Below are positions 9,826-19,335 of a DNA stretch of 64,000 nt, one piece after another (the stretch's first letter is position 1; each line of letters begins with the position of its first letter). The DNA comes from Thauera aromatica_A (GTDB lineage: Bacteria; Pseudomonadota; Gammaproteobacteria; Burkholderiales; Rhodocyclaceae), in assembly GCF_023093595.1 (NCBI RefSeq), contig NZ_JALLIK010000109.1, positions 154,223-218,222 on the forward strand, given 5' to 3'. The translations under genes and the position numbers were made by a program. The notes below the pieces were generated by a model that worked only from the letters and a program-made list of their open reading frames with translations, was not told the DNA's origin and ran no database searches.

Positions 9826-10794
9826 ATGCATCCCGAGAGCCTGTCCGACTGGATTCACGACCACGTCTTCGACCGCGGCAATGCGCTCGCCGAGCGCAGC
9901 ACCTGGGCGGTGATGTGGATTACCGCAGCGACCATGGTGGTCGAGATCGCCGCAGGCTGGTGGTTCAACTCGATGGCGCTGCTCGCCGATGGCTGGCACA
10001 TGAGCTCGCACGCCTTCGCTATCGGCGTATCCGCGCTGGCCTACGCCGCTGCGCGGCGCTATGCGAAAGATCGGCGCTTCGCCTTCGGCACCTGGAAGAT
10101 CGAGATCCTGGGCGGCTTCGCCAGTGCCATCTTCCTGCTCGGGGTGGCGGCGATGATGGTGCTCGGTTCGGTCGAGCGCCTCGTCTCGCCGCAGCCGATC
10201 CAGTACAAGGAAGCGATCGCGGTCGCCCTCCTCGGCCTGGCCGTCAACGTCGTGTGCGCGTGGATCCTGGGCAGAGCGCACCATCACGGCCACGACCATG
10301 GCCACGACCACAGTCATGCGCATTCCGCTCATGACCACGATCACCACCATCACGATCTCAACCTCAAGTCGGCCTATCTTCACGTCATCGCCGATGCGGC
10401 GACTTCGGTGCTCGCCATCGTCGCCCTCTTCGGCGGCTGGATCTACGGCTGGTCCTGGCTGGATCCGGTGATGGGGATCGCCGGCGCGGTGCTGGTCGCG
10501 ATCTGGGCGAAGGGCCTGCTCGCCGAAACCGGGAAAGTGCTGCTCGATCGCGAGATGGATGATCCGGTCGTCGCCGAGATCCGTGAAGCGGTGGAAACCG
10601 GCCCGGAAGACGGCGGCACGCGGATCGCCGACCTGCACGTGTGGCGTGTCGGCAAGACGGCCTACGCGTGCGCGATCGCGGTGGTGACGCACGATCGCGC
10701 GCTCACGCCCGACGCGGTGCGGGCGCGGCTGGCGGTGCACGAGGAGATCGTCCACTCGACGATCGAGATCCATCACCGAATGCTCAAACCTTGA
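9826..10794 (+). CDS. dmeF: CDF-family Co(II)/Ni(II) efflux transporter DmeF
   Basis: Cation-diffusion-facilitator exporter, 322 residues from ATG 9826. A GTG at 9814 overlapping the dmeR stop is an alternative start giving four more residues. Six membrane helices are visible. The metal-site motifs are ADGWHMSSHAF in TM2 and HVIADAATS in TM5, and a very His/Asp-rich cytoplasmic loop (positions 10279-10356) lies between TM4 and TM5. The GWHMxxH motif plus the His-rich loop is typical of DmeF. Encoded directly behind its repressor, it forms a complete cobalt/nickel resistance unit: metal-proton antiport out of the cytoplasm. Confidence 0.92.
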   Translation: MHPESLSDWIHDHVFDRGNALAERSTWAVMWITAATMVVEIAAGWWFNSMALLADGWHMSSHAFAIGVSALAYAAARRYAKDRRFAFGTWKIEILGGFASAIFLLGVAAMMVLGSVERLVSPQPIQYKEAIAVALLGLAVNVVCAWILGRAHHHGHDHGHDHSHAHSAHDHDHHHHDLNLKSAYLHVIADAATSVLAIVALFGGWIYGWSWLDPVMGIAGAVLVAIWAKGLLAETGKVLLDREMDDPVVAEIREAVETGPEDGGTRIADLHVWRVGKTAYACAIAVVTHDRALTPDAVRARLAVHEEIVHSTIEIHHRMLKP

Positions 10795-10878
10795 TGTTGC
10801 GCTGCAGCACTAGCAACCGGGCGGACTTTTCGGGGATAATTCCGGTTTTTCGATGGTGGCCTCGGGCCCGAGAACAGC

Positions 10879-12906
<2,028 letters not shown>

Positions 12907-12918
12907 CGACAGCCCGGC

Positions 12919-12951
12919 GCGGGAGCGGCTCCGCAAGCGGAACGCTCCCGC
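12919..12951 (+). terminator. Strong stem-loop after tkt
   Basis: Nested inverted repeat: GCGGGAGCG (12919-12927) pairs with CGCTCCCGC (12943-12951), and inside it TCCGC pairs with GCGGA. No T-tract follows, so it may be a Rho-dependent or partial terminator, or an mRNA-stabilising hairpin between tkt and gap. Confidence 0.5.
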
Positions 12952-13041
12952 TGCACATCAGGGCGTAGTCCGGCACCGGCCGGCGGGGCATCGGCAACGA
13001 TAAACACCTGGTTTTCCACCGTTTTCCACGGAGAAGTATCG

Positions 13042-14070
13042 ATGAGCATCAAGGTCGCCATCAACGGTTTCGGTCGTATCGGTCGCTGCACGCTGCGCGC
13101 CATTTACGAGCAGGGCTTGCAGAACGAATTCGAAGTGGTCGCCATCAACGCCTCCGGCGATCTGGCCACCAACGCCCACCTGCTCAAGTACGACACCACC
13201 CACGGCCGCTTCGCGACCCCGGTCGACACCGAGGGCGAAAACACCATCATCATCGACGGCAAGAAGATCCCGTTCTACTCGACCAAGGACCCGAAGGGCG
13301 TCGACTGGGGCCGCCACGGCGTCGACGTGCTGCTCGAATGCACCGGCGCCTACACCACCAAGGCCAAGGCCCAGGCCCTGCTCGACCAGGGCGCCCGCCG
13401 CGTGCTGATCTCGGCCCCGGGCGGCGACGACGTGGACACCACCATCGTCATGGGGGTGAACGAAGAAGTGCTGCGCGCCGGCATGACCGTCGTCTCCAAC
13501 GCCTCGTGCACCACCAACTGCCTGGCTCCGGTGGCCAAGATCCTGGCCGACAGTGTCGGCATCAAGCAGGGCCTGATGACCACCATCCACGCCTACACCA
13601 ACGATCAGGTCACCGTGGACGTGCGCCACAAAGACCTGCGCCGCGCCCGTGCCGCCGCCGCCAACATCATCCCGACCAAGACCGGCGCCGCCAAGGCCGT
13701 TGGCCTGGTGTTGCCGCAGCTCGCCGGCAAGGTCGACGGTTTTGCCCTGCGCGTGCCCACGATCAACGTCTCGCTGGTCGACCTCACTTTCACCGCCGAG
13801 CGCGCCACCACCAAGGAAGAGATCAACGCGCTGATGACCGCCGCCGCCAACGGCCCGCTGAAGGGCATTCTGGCGGTCAACACCGAACCGCTGGTGTCCT
13901 CCGACTTCAACCACACCACCGTGTCCTCCACCTTCGACGCCACCCAAACCCGCGTCATCCAGGGCGCGGACGGCTCGGTGCTGGTCAAGGTCCTGGCCTG
14001 GTACGACAACGAGTGGGGCTATTCCTGCCGCATGCTCGACGCTGCGCGCGCTTTCGTTAACGCCAAGTAA
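13042..14070 (+). CDS. gap: Glyceraldehyde-3-phosphate dehydrogenase, type I
   Basis: Glycolytic and gluconeogenic NAD(P)-dependent enzyme converting glyceraldehyde 3-phosphate to 1,3-bisphosphoglycerate. It has 342 residues. The Rossmann start is VAINGFGRIGR, and the active-site segment SNASCTTNCLAPV holds the catalytic Cys. The C-terminal WYDNEWGYSCRMLD is intact. Start ATG 13042 has GGAGAA a few bases upstream. It is followed by a hairpin with a short T-tract and then pgk, the next enzyme in the pathway. Confidence 0.97.
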   Translation: MSIKVAINGFGRIGRCTLRAIYEQGLQNEFEVVAINASGDLATNAHLLKYDTTHGRFATPVDTEGENTIIIDGKKIPFYSTKDPKGVDWGRHGVDVLLECTGAYTTKAKAQALLDQGARRVLISAPGGDDVDTTIVMGVNEEVLRAGMTVVSNASCTTNCLAPVAKILADSVGIKQGLMTTIHAYTNDQVTVDVRHKDLRRARAAAANIIPTKTGAAKAVGLVLPQLAGKVDGFALRVPTINVSLVDLTFTAERATTKEEINALMTAAANGPLKGILAVNTEPLVSSDFNHTTVSSTFDATQTRVIQGADGSVLVKVLAWYDNEWGYSCRMLDAARAFVNAK

Positions 14071-14108
14071 ACCGGCCGCCCCCCGCAAACGCGATTGCAA
14101 CCCATCGA

Positions 14109-14131
14109 CGCCCTGCCCCGCAGGGCGTTTT
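14109..14131 (+). terminator. Hairpin with T-tract between gap and pgk
   Basis: Stem CGCCCTG / CAGGGCG with a 5-base loop, followed by TTTT. The T-tract is short, so it may only attenuate transcription into pgk, whose start is 19 bases downstream. Confidence 0.6.
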
Positions 14132-14149
14132 CACGAGACCGAGCGAATC

Positions 14150-15334
14150 ATGCAAGTCAAGAAACTCACCGACCTCGACGTGCGCGGCAAGAAGGTGTTC
14201 ATCCGCGCCGACCTCAACGTGCCGCAGGACGAAGCCGGCAACATCACCGAAGACACCCGCATCCGCGCCTCCATCCCGTCGATCCGCTACTGCCTGGACA
14301 ACGGCGCCGCGGTGATGCTCACCTCCCACCTCGGCCGTCCCACCGAAGGCACGGTCGGCCCCGACGACACCCTCGCGCCGGTCGCGGTGCGCCTCGGCCA
14401 GCTCCTCGACAAGCCGGTGCGCCTGATCCAGGACTGGGTCGACGGCGGCTTCGAGGTCAAGCCGGGCGAAGTCGTACTGCTCGAGAACTGCCGCTGCAAC
14501 AAGGGCGAGAAGAAGGACAACGAGGAACTGGCGAAGAAGATGGCCGCGCTCTGCGACATCTACGTCAATGACGCCTTCGGCACCGCCCACCGCGCCGAAG
14601 CCACCACCCACGGCATCGCCCGCTTCGCTCCGGTGGCCTGCGCCGGCATCCTGATGGGGGCCGAGATCGACGCCCTCTCCAAGGCGCTGCACAGCCCCGC
14701 GCGCCCGCTGGTGGCGATCGTCGGCGGCGCCAAGGTGTCGACCAAGCTCACCATTCTCAAGACCCTGGCCGAGAAGGTCGACCAGCTGATCGTCGGCGGC
14801 GGCATCGCCAACACCTTCCTGCTCGCCGCCGGCAAGCGCATCGGCGAATCGCTCGCCGAGCCCGAGATGGTGCGCGAAGCCCAGCAGGTGATGGACCTCA
14901 TGAAAGCGCGCGGCGCCGAAGTGCCGCTGCCGGTGGATGTGGTGGTCGCCGACGAAGTCTCGGCGCTCGCCCGTGCCAACCGCATTCCGGTCGACGAGGT
15001 CGGCCCCCACGACCGCATCCTCGACTTCGGCCCGAAGAGCTCGGCCCGCCTCGCCGACATCATCGCCCACGCCGGCACCGTGGTCTGGAACGGCCCCGTG
15101 GGGGTCTTCGAGTACGCCCAGTTCGCCGGCGGCACCAAGATGATGGCCTCGGCGATCGCCCACTCCGAAGCGTTCTCGATCGCCGGCGGCGGCGACACCC
15201 TGGCCGCGATCGCCAAGTTCGACATCGCCCGCGACGTCGGCTACATCTCCACCGGCGGCGGCGCCTTCCTCGAGTTCCTCGAAGGCAAGACCCTGCCCGC
15301 GATCGCTGCGCTCGAACAACGCTACACCGCCTGA
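14150..15334 (+). CDS. pgk: Phosphoglycerate kinase
   Basis: Cytoplasmic enzyme that makes ATP from 1,3-bisphosphoglycerate (or the reverse in carbon fixation). It has 394 residues, the normal length. Conserved segments are VFIRADLNVPQ near the N-terminus, the substrate-binding SHLGRP, the nucleotide-site GGAKVSTK and the C-terminal GGGDTLAAI with a glycine-rich STGGGAFLE. Start ATG 14150 gives MQVKKLTDLD, as in other proteobacterial Pgk. The upstream ribosome-binding site is weak. A good hairpin terminator follows the stop. Confidence 0.97.
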   Translation: MQVKKLTDLDVRGKKVFIRADLNVPQDEAGNITEDTRIRASIPSIRYCLDNGAAVMLTSHLGRPTEGTVGPDDTLAPVAVRLGQLLDKPVRLIQDWVDGGFEVKPGEVVLLENCRCNKGEKKDNEELAKKMAALCDIYVNDAFGTAHRAEATTHGIARFAPVACAGILMGAEIDALSKALHSPARPLVAIVGGAKVSTKLTILKTLAEKVDQLIVGGGIANTFLLAAGKRIGESLAEPEMVREAQQVMDLMKARGAEVPLPVDVVVADEVSALARANRIPVDEVGPHDRILDFGPKSSARLADIIAHAGTVVWNGPVGVFEYAQFAGGTKMMASAIAHSEAFSIAGGGDTLAAIAKFDIARDVGYISTGGGAFLEFLEGKTLPAIAALEQRYTA

Positions 15335-15354
15335 TTCCGCCACGCTCCGCCCCG

Positions 15355-15378
15355 ATGGCCGCCGTCGGCGGCCATTTT
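15355..15378 (+). terminator. Rho-independent terminator of pgk
   Basis: Perfect 9-base-pair stem ATGGCCGCC / GGCGGCCAT with a GTC loop, ending in TTTT. It lies about 20 bases after the pgk stop and before the pyk promoter region. Confidence 0.8.
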
Positions 15379-15392
15379 CATGCCGGCTGCGG

Positions 15393-15402
15393 ATTAGAAT
15401 GT
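15393..15402 (+). promoter_or_regulatory. Candidate -10 element upstream of pyk
   Basis: ATTAGAATGT contains a TAGAAT -10-like hexamer 54 bases before the pyk ATG. The identical 10-mer occurs upstream of fba (18153). No convincing -35 box is seen. Confidence 0.45.
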
Positions 15403-15453
15403 CGGCCCATCGTCCACCCTGCACCCATCCGCCAGGCCGCCTCCGGAGATTCC

Positions 15454-16911
15454 ATGCCCCGCCATACCAAGATCGTCGCCACCCTCGGCCCCGCCTCTTC
15501 CGACCCTCGAGTCCTCGAACGCATGGTCCACGCCGGCGTCGACGTGGTGCGCATGAACTTCTCCCACGGCAAGGCCGAAGACCACATCGCCCGCGCCGCG
15601 GCGATCCGCGAGGCCTCGGCGCTGGCCGGCCGCCCGGTCGGCATCCTCGCCGACCTGCAAGGGCCGAAGATCCGCGTCGGCAAGTTCGCCGACGGCCGCA
15701 TCACCCTGACCCGCGACATGCCCTTCATCCTCGATTCGCGCTGCGAGCTGGGCAGCACCGAGCGCGTCGGCCTCGACTACAAGGACCTGCCCAAGGACGT
15801 CAAGGCGGGCGACGTGCTGCTGCTCGACGACGGCCGCCTCAAGCTCGGCGTGACCCGCGTGCTCGGCCACGAGATCCACACCACCGTGAAGGTGGGCGGT
15901 GAGCTCTCCAACAACAAGGGCATCAACCGCCAGGGCGGCGGCCTCACCGCGCCCGCGCTCACCGCCAAGGACATGGACGACATCCGCACCGCGGCCCTGA
16001 TCGGGGTGGACTTCGTCGCCGTCTCCTTCCCCAAGAGCGCGGCCGACATGTACATGGCCCGCCAGCTGATCCGCGCCGCCGGCGGCGAATCCTTGCTGAT
16101 CGCCAAGATCGAACGCACCGAAGCGGTGGCCAACCTCGACGAGATCCTCGACGCTTCCGACGGCATCATGGTGGCGCGCGGCGACCTCGCGGTCGAAGTC
16201 GGCGACGCCGCGGTGCCGGCGCTGCAGAAGAAGATGATCCGCGCCGCGCGCGACCGCAACAAGCTCACCATCACCGCCACGCAGATGATGGAGTCGATGA
16301 TCACCAGCCCGGTGCCGACCCGCGCCGAAGTCTCCGACGTCGCCAACGCGGTGCTCGACGGCACCGACGCGGTGATGCTGTCGGCCGAGACCGCCGCCGG
16401 AAACTACCCGGTCGAAGTCATCGAGGCGATGAGCCGGGTCTGCCTGGAGGCGGAGAAGTCCTACGACACCGGGCTCGACCGCGAGATGCTCGACCGCGTG
16501 TTCACCCGCATCGACCAGTCGATCGCGATGGCGGCGATCTGGACCGCCTACCACCTCAAGGTCAAGGCGATCGCCTCGCTCACCCAGACCGGCTCGACCG
16601 CGCTGTGGATGAGCCGCCTGATCGCCGGCGTGTCGATCTATGCGCTCACCCCGGAAGTCTCTGCCCGCAACCAGATGACGCTCTACCGCGAAGTCTACCC
16701 GCTGCTGATGAGCCAGACTCACCAGGACCGCGACGTGCTGCTGTGGGAAGCCGAACAGGTGTTGCTCGACCAAGGCGTGGTCGACTACGGCGACCTGATC
16801 GTGCTCACCATCGGCGAGCCGATCGGCGCCTCGGGCGGCACCAACACCCTGAAGATCGTGCGCGTCGGCGAATATCACCGCCCCGGCACGCTTGACACAC
16901 CCGACCTTTAG
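15454..16911 (+). CDS. pyk: Pyruvate kinase
   Basis: Last glycolytic step: phosphoenolpyruvate plus ADP gives pyruvate plus ATP. It has 485 residues from ATG 15454, which has GGAG upstream; 33 codons of open frame further left would include the pgk terminator and are excluded. Signature segments are KIVATLGPASS at the N-terminus, FSHGKAEDH, the active-site block IAKIERTEAVANLDEIL, GIMVARGDLAVEVG and TATQMMESM. The C-terminal regulatory domain is complete. It is the fourth enzyme in the cluster and is preceded by its own -10-like element, so it may be transcribed separately from pgk. Confidence 0.96.
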   Translation: MPRHTKIVATLGPASSDPRVLERMVHAGVDVVRMNFSHGKAEDHIARAAAIREASALAGRPVGILADLQGPKIRVGKFADGRITLTRDMPFILDSRCELGSTERVGLDYKDLPKDVKAGDVLLLDDGRLKLGVTRVLGHEIHTTVKVGGELSNNKGINRQGGGLTAPALTAKDMDDIRTAALIGVDFVAVSFPKSAADMYMARQLIRAAGGESLLIAKIERTEAVANLDEILDASDGIMVARGDLAVEVGDAAVPALQKKMIRAARDRNKLTITATQMMESMITSPVPTRAEVSDVANAVLDGTDAVMLSAETAAGNYPVEVIEAMSRVCLEAEKSYDTGLDREMLDRVFTRIDQSIAMAAIWTAYHLKVKAIASLTQTGSTALWMSRLIAGVSIYALTPEVSARNQMTLYREVYPLLMSQTHQDRDVLLWEAEQVLLDQGVVDYGDLIVLTIGEPIGASGGTNTLKIVRVGEYHRPGTLDTPDL

Positions 16912-16989
16912 AACCCTTGTAGCATAAGACAGTTTCATTTTGTTAAGATTCCCGTTCCTTTTCCAGATAGACCGGCACGGGGTTCTTAA

Positions 16990-18015
16990 ATGAATAGCAA
17001 CAAGCTCAAATTCCTGGCGCCCCTGGCGCTCACCGCCACGCTCGCGGGTTGCGTCGGCTCCATGCCGGTTCACAGCGGCGACGCCGACGCCAAGACCGTC
17101 GCGACCGGTGCTGCCGGCGGCGCCAATTCCGAGAACGCGAACGCCGGACTCGAGCGCTGCGAGCGCCCATTCGGTTCCATCGCCGTGGTCGAAGACCAGA
17201 ACGCCGATTGGTACCGCATCCTATCCGGCCAGTATCGGCTAACCTCCACCATTCCCGTGCTGCGTCTGCTGATGCAGCAGTCGAACTGCTTCATCGTCGT
17301 CGACCGCGGTCGTGCAATGGCCAACATGGCGCAGGAGCGTGCACTGCAGCAGAGCGGAGAACTGCGCGCCGGCAGTAACTTCGGCAAGGGCCAGATGGTC
17401 AGTGCGGACTACTCACTGACACCAGAAGTGCTGTTCAGCGAACGTGGCACGGGCGGCCTGGGTGCTGCAGCTGGCGCCATCGGCGGCGGGCTGGTCGGCG
17501 CCATCGTCGGCAGCATCAAGACCAACGAGGCCGCCACACTGCTGACGCTGGTCGACAACCGCTCCGGCGTGCAGGTCGGCGTTGCAGAAGGCAGCGCCAA
17601 GAACACCGACTTTGGTCTGGGCGGCCTGCTGGGTGGCGGCAGCGCGGTCGGCGGGCTGGGCGGCTACACCAACACCCCTCAGGGCAAAGTCATCGCCGGC
17701 GCATTCATGGATTCGTACAACCAGCTGGTGCGCGCGTTGCGCAACTACACCGCCCAGGGCATGGGTGACCGCGGCCTCGGCACGGGTGGGCGCCTCGGCG
17801 TCGACGGTGCCTCGCAGCCTGACGGCTACGGTGGCGGCAAGATCAGCCTGCGCGATGCCCAGGCCCGTCTGACCGAGTTCGGCTTCGACACCGGCCACCC
17901 CGACGGCAAGATGGGTGCAAAAACCCAAGCCGCCCTGCGCGACTTCCAGGCCGATCGCGGCATTCCGGTCACCGGGCGGCTCGACGCTGCCACGCAGGCC
18001 GAACTGCAACGCTGA
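16990..18015 (+). CDS. CsgG/HfaB-like lipoprotein with C-terminal peptidoglycan-binding domain
   Basis: A 341-residue lipoprotein. The signal peptide ends in the lipobox LAGC (Cys 21). Residues about 50-210 resemble CsgG/HfaB proteins: a nucleotide-fold core (RFGSIAVVED-type start, FIVVDRG), a Gly-rich hydrophobic stretch GLGAAAGAIGGGLVGAIVGSI, and LTLVDNRSGVQVGVAEGSA. The last 60 residues are a PG_binding_1 domain (LRDAQARLTEFGFDTGHPDG..TQAALRDFQADRGIPVTGRLD). CsgG relatives form outer-membrane secretion pores or anchor surface fibres; the added domain would tether this one to the cell wall. Its function is unknown. It lies between pyk and fba but has an AT-rich upstream region and its own terminator, so it is probably an independent unit. 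Confidence 0.85.
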   Translation: MNSNKLKFLAPLALTATLAGCVGSMPVHSGDADAKTVATGAAGGANSENANAGLERCERPFGSIAVVEDQNADWYRILSGQYRLTSTIPVLRLLMQQSNCFIVVDRGRAMANMAQERALQQSGELRAGSNFGKGQMVSADYSLTPEVLFSERGTGGLGAAAGAIGGGLVGAIVGSIKTNEAATLLTLVDNRSGVQVGVAEGSAKNTDFGLGGLLGGGSAVGGLGGYTNTPQGKVIAGAFMDSYNQLVRALRNYTAQGMGDRGLGTGGRLGVDGASQPDGYGGGKISLRDAQARLTEFGFDTGHPDGKMGAKTQAALRDFQADRGIPVTGRLDAATQAELQR

Positions 18016-18042
18016 CCGACGTTCGCACCAGTTGCACCAGAT

Positions 18043-18067
18043 GGCCCAGACTCTCCTGGGCCGTTTT
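18043..18067 (+). terminator. Rho-independent terminator after the CsgG-like gene
   Basis: Stem GGCCCAG / CTGGGCC with a 6-base loop, followed by GTTTTCGTTTT. It lies 28 bases after the lipoprotein stop. Confidence 0.85.
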
Positions 18068-18152
18068 CGTTTTCGGAAGCGCCTTGCCCGACCGAGTGTG
18101 CCTCCCCCCTGCATCGGACCTCTGCGGCGCACAACGCATCGACACAGCTCGT

Positions 18153-18162
18153 ATTAGAATGT
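18153..18162 (+). promoter_or_regulatory. Candidate -10 element upstream of fba
   Basis: ATTAGAATGT (TAGAAT hexamer) lies 69 bases before the fba ATG and is identical to the element upstream of pyk at 15393. No clear -35 is visible. Confidence 0.45.
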
Positions 18163-18230
18163 AGGGCTGATCGGCCACACATCGCGGCCCTGCAACGTCC
18201 CGCACATCTCGCCCAGCCCGGAGAAATCCC

Positions 18231-19295
18231 ATGCCCCTCGTTTCCATGCGCCAGCTGCTCGACCACGCTGCCGAACACAGCTACGGCCTGCCCGCCTTCA
18301 ACGTGAACAACCTCGAGCAGGTCCAGGCCATTATGGAAGCCGCGGCCGAATGCGACAGCCCGGTGATCATGCAGGCCTCGGCCGGGGCGCGCAAATACGC
18401 CGGCGAAGCTTTCCTCCGCCACCTCATCGACGCCGCCGTCGAAGCCTATCCGAACATCCCGGTGGTCATGCACCAGGACCACGGCCAGAGCCCCGCGGTG
18501 TGCATGGCGGCGATCCGCTCGGGCTTTTCCAGCGTGATGATGGACGGCTCCCTGCTCGAAGACGGCAAGACCCCCTCCTCCTACGACTACAACGTCGCCG
18601 TCACCCGCGAAGTGGTGAAGTTCTCCCATGCGATCGGCGTCACCGTCGAAGCCGAACTCGGCTGCCTGGGCTCGCTCGAGACCGGCCAGGCGGGCGAGGA
18701 AGACGGCGTCGGCGCGGAAGGCACGCTCGACCACTCGCAGCTGCTGACCGACCCCGACCAGGCCGCCGATTTCGTCAAGCAGACCGACTGCGACGCCCTT
18801 GCGATCGCGATCGGCACCAGCCACGGCGCCTACAAGTTCAGCCGCAAGCCCACCGGCGACATCCTCGCCATCGAGCGCATCAAGGCCATCCACACCCGCA
18901 TCCCCAACACCCACCTGGTGATGCACGGCTCCTCCTCGGTGCCGCAGGAACTGCTCGAAATCATCCGCCAGTACGGCGGCGACATGAAGGAAACCTACGG
19001 CGTGCCGGTCGAAGAGATCGTCGAGGGCATCAAGTACGGCGTGCGCAAGATCAACATCGACACCGACATCCGCCTCGCGATGACCGGCGCGGTGCGCAAG
19101 TTCCTGGTCGAGAACCCATCCAAGTTCGACCCGCGCGAATTTCTCAAGCCCGCGCGCGAAGCCGCCAAGCAGGTGTGCAAGGCGCGCTTCGAGGCTTTCG
19201 GCTGCGCCGGCATGGCTTCGAAGATCAAGCCGGTGGCGCTCGACAAGGTCGCCGCCCGCTACAAGGCCGGCGAACTGAGCCAGGTCGTGCGCTGA
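18231..19295 (+). CDS. fba: Class II fructose-bisphosphate aldolase
   Basis: Zinc-dependent aldolase interconverting fructose 1,6-bisphosphate with the two triose phosphates, 354 residues. It has the zinc-site MHQDHGQSP, the acidic ELGCLGSLETGQAGEEDG segment, the second zinc ligand region AIAIGTSHGAYKF, HGSSSVP and the phosphate loop NIDTDIRLA. The length and motifs match the subtype often annotated as the Calvin-cycle form. Start ATG 18231 has GGAGAAA upstream. It completes the tkt-gap-pgk-pyk-fba cluster. A GC-rich inverted repeat without T-tract (19303-19329) follows the stop. Confidence 0.96.
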   Translation: MPLVSMRQLLDHAAEHSYGLPAFNVNNLEQVQAIMEAAAECDSPVIMQASAGARKYAGEAFLRHLIDAAVEAYPNIPVVMHQDHGQSPAVCMAAIRSGFSSVMMDGSLLEDGKTPSSYDYNVAVTREVVKFSHAIGVTVEAELGCLGSLETGQAGEEDGVGAEGTLDHSQLLTDPDQAADFVKQTDCDALAIAIGTSHGAYKFSRKPTGDILAIERIKAIHTRIPNTHLVMHGSSSVPQELLEIIRQYGGDMKETYGVPVEEIVEGIKYGVRKINIDTDIRLAMTGAVRKFLVENPSKFDPREFLKPAREAAKQVCKARFEAFGCAGMASKIKPVALDKVAARYKAGELSQVVR

Positions 19296-19302
19296 ACCCG
19301 AA

Positions 19303-19329
19303 CGGCCCGGCGCCCTCTGCTCCGGGCCG
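19303..19329 (+). terminator. GC-rich inverted repeat after fba
   Basis: CGGCCCGG and CCGGGCCG arms with an 11-base loop directly after the fba stop. There is no T-tract, so intrinsic termination is uncertain. Confidence 0.4.
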
Positions 19330-19335
19330 CCCATC

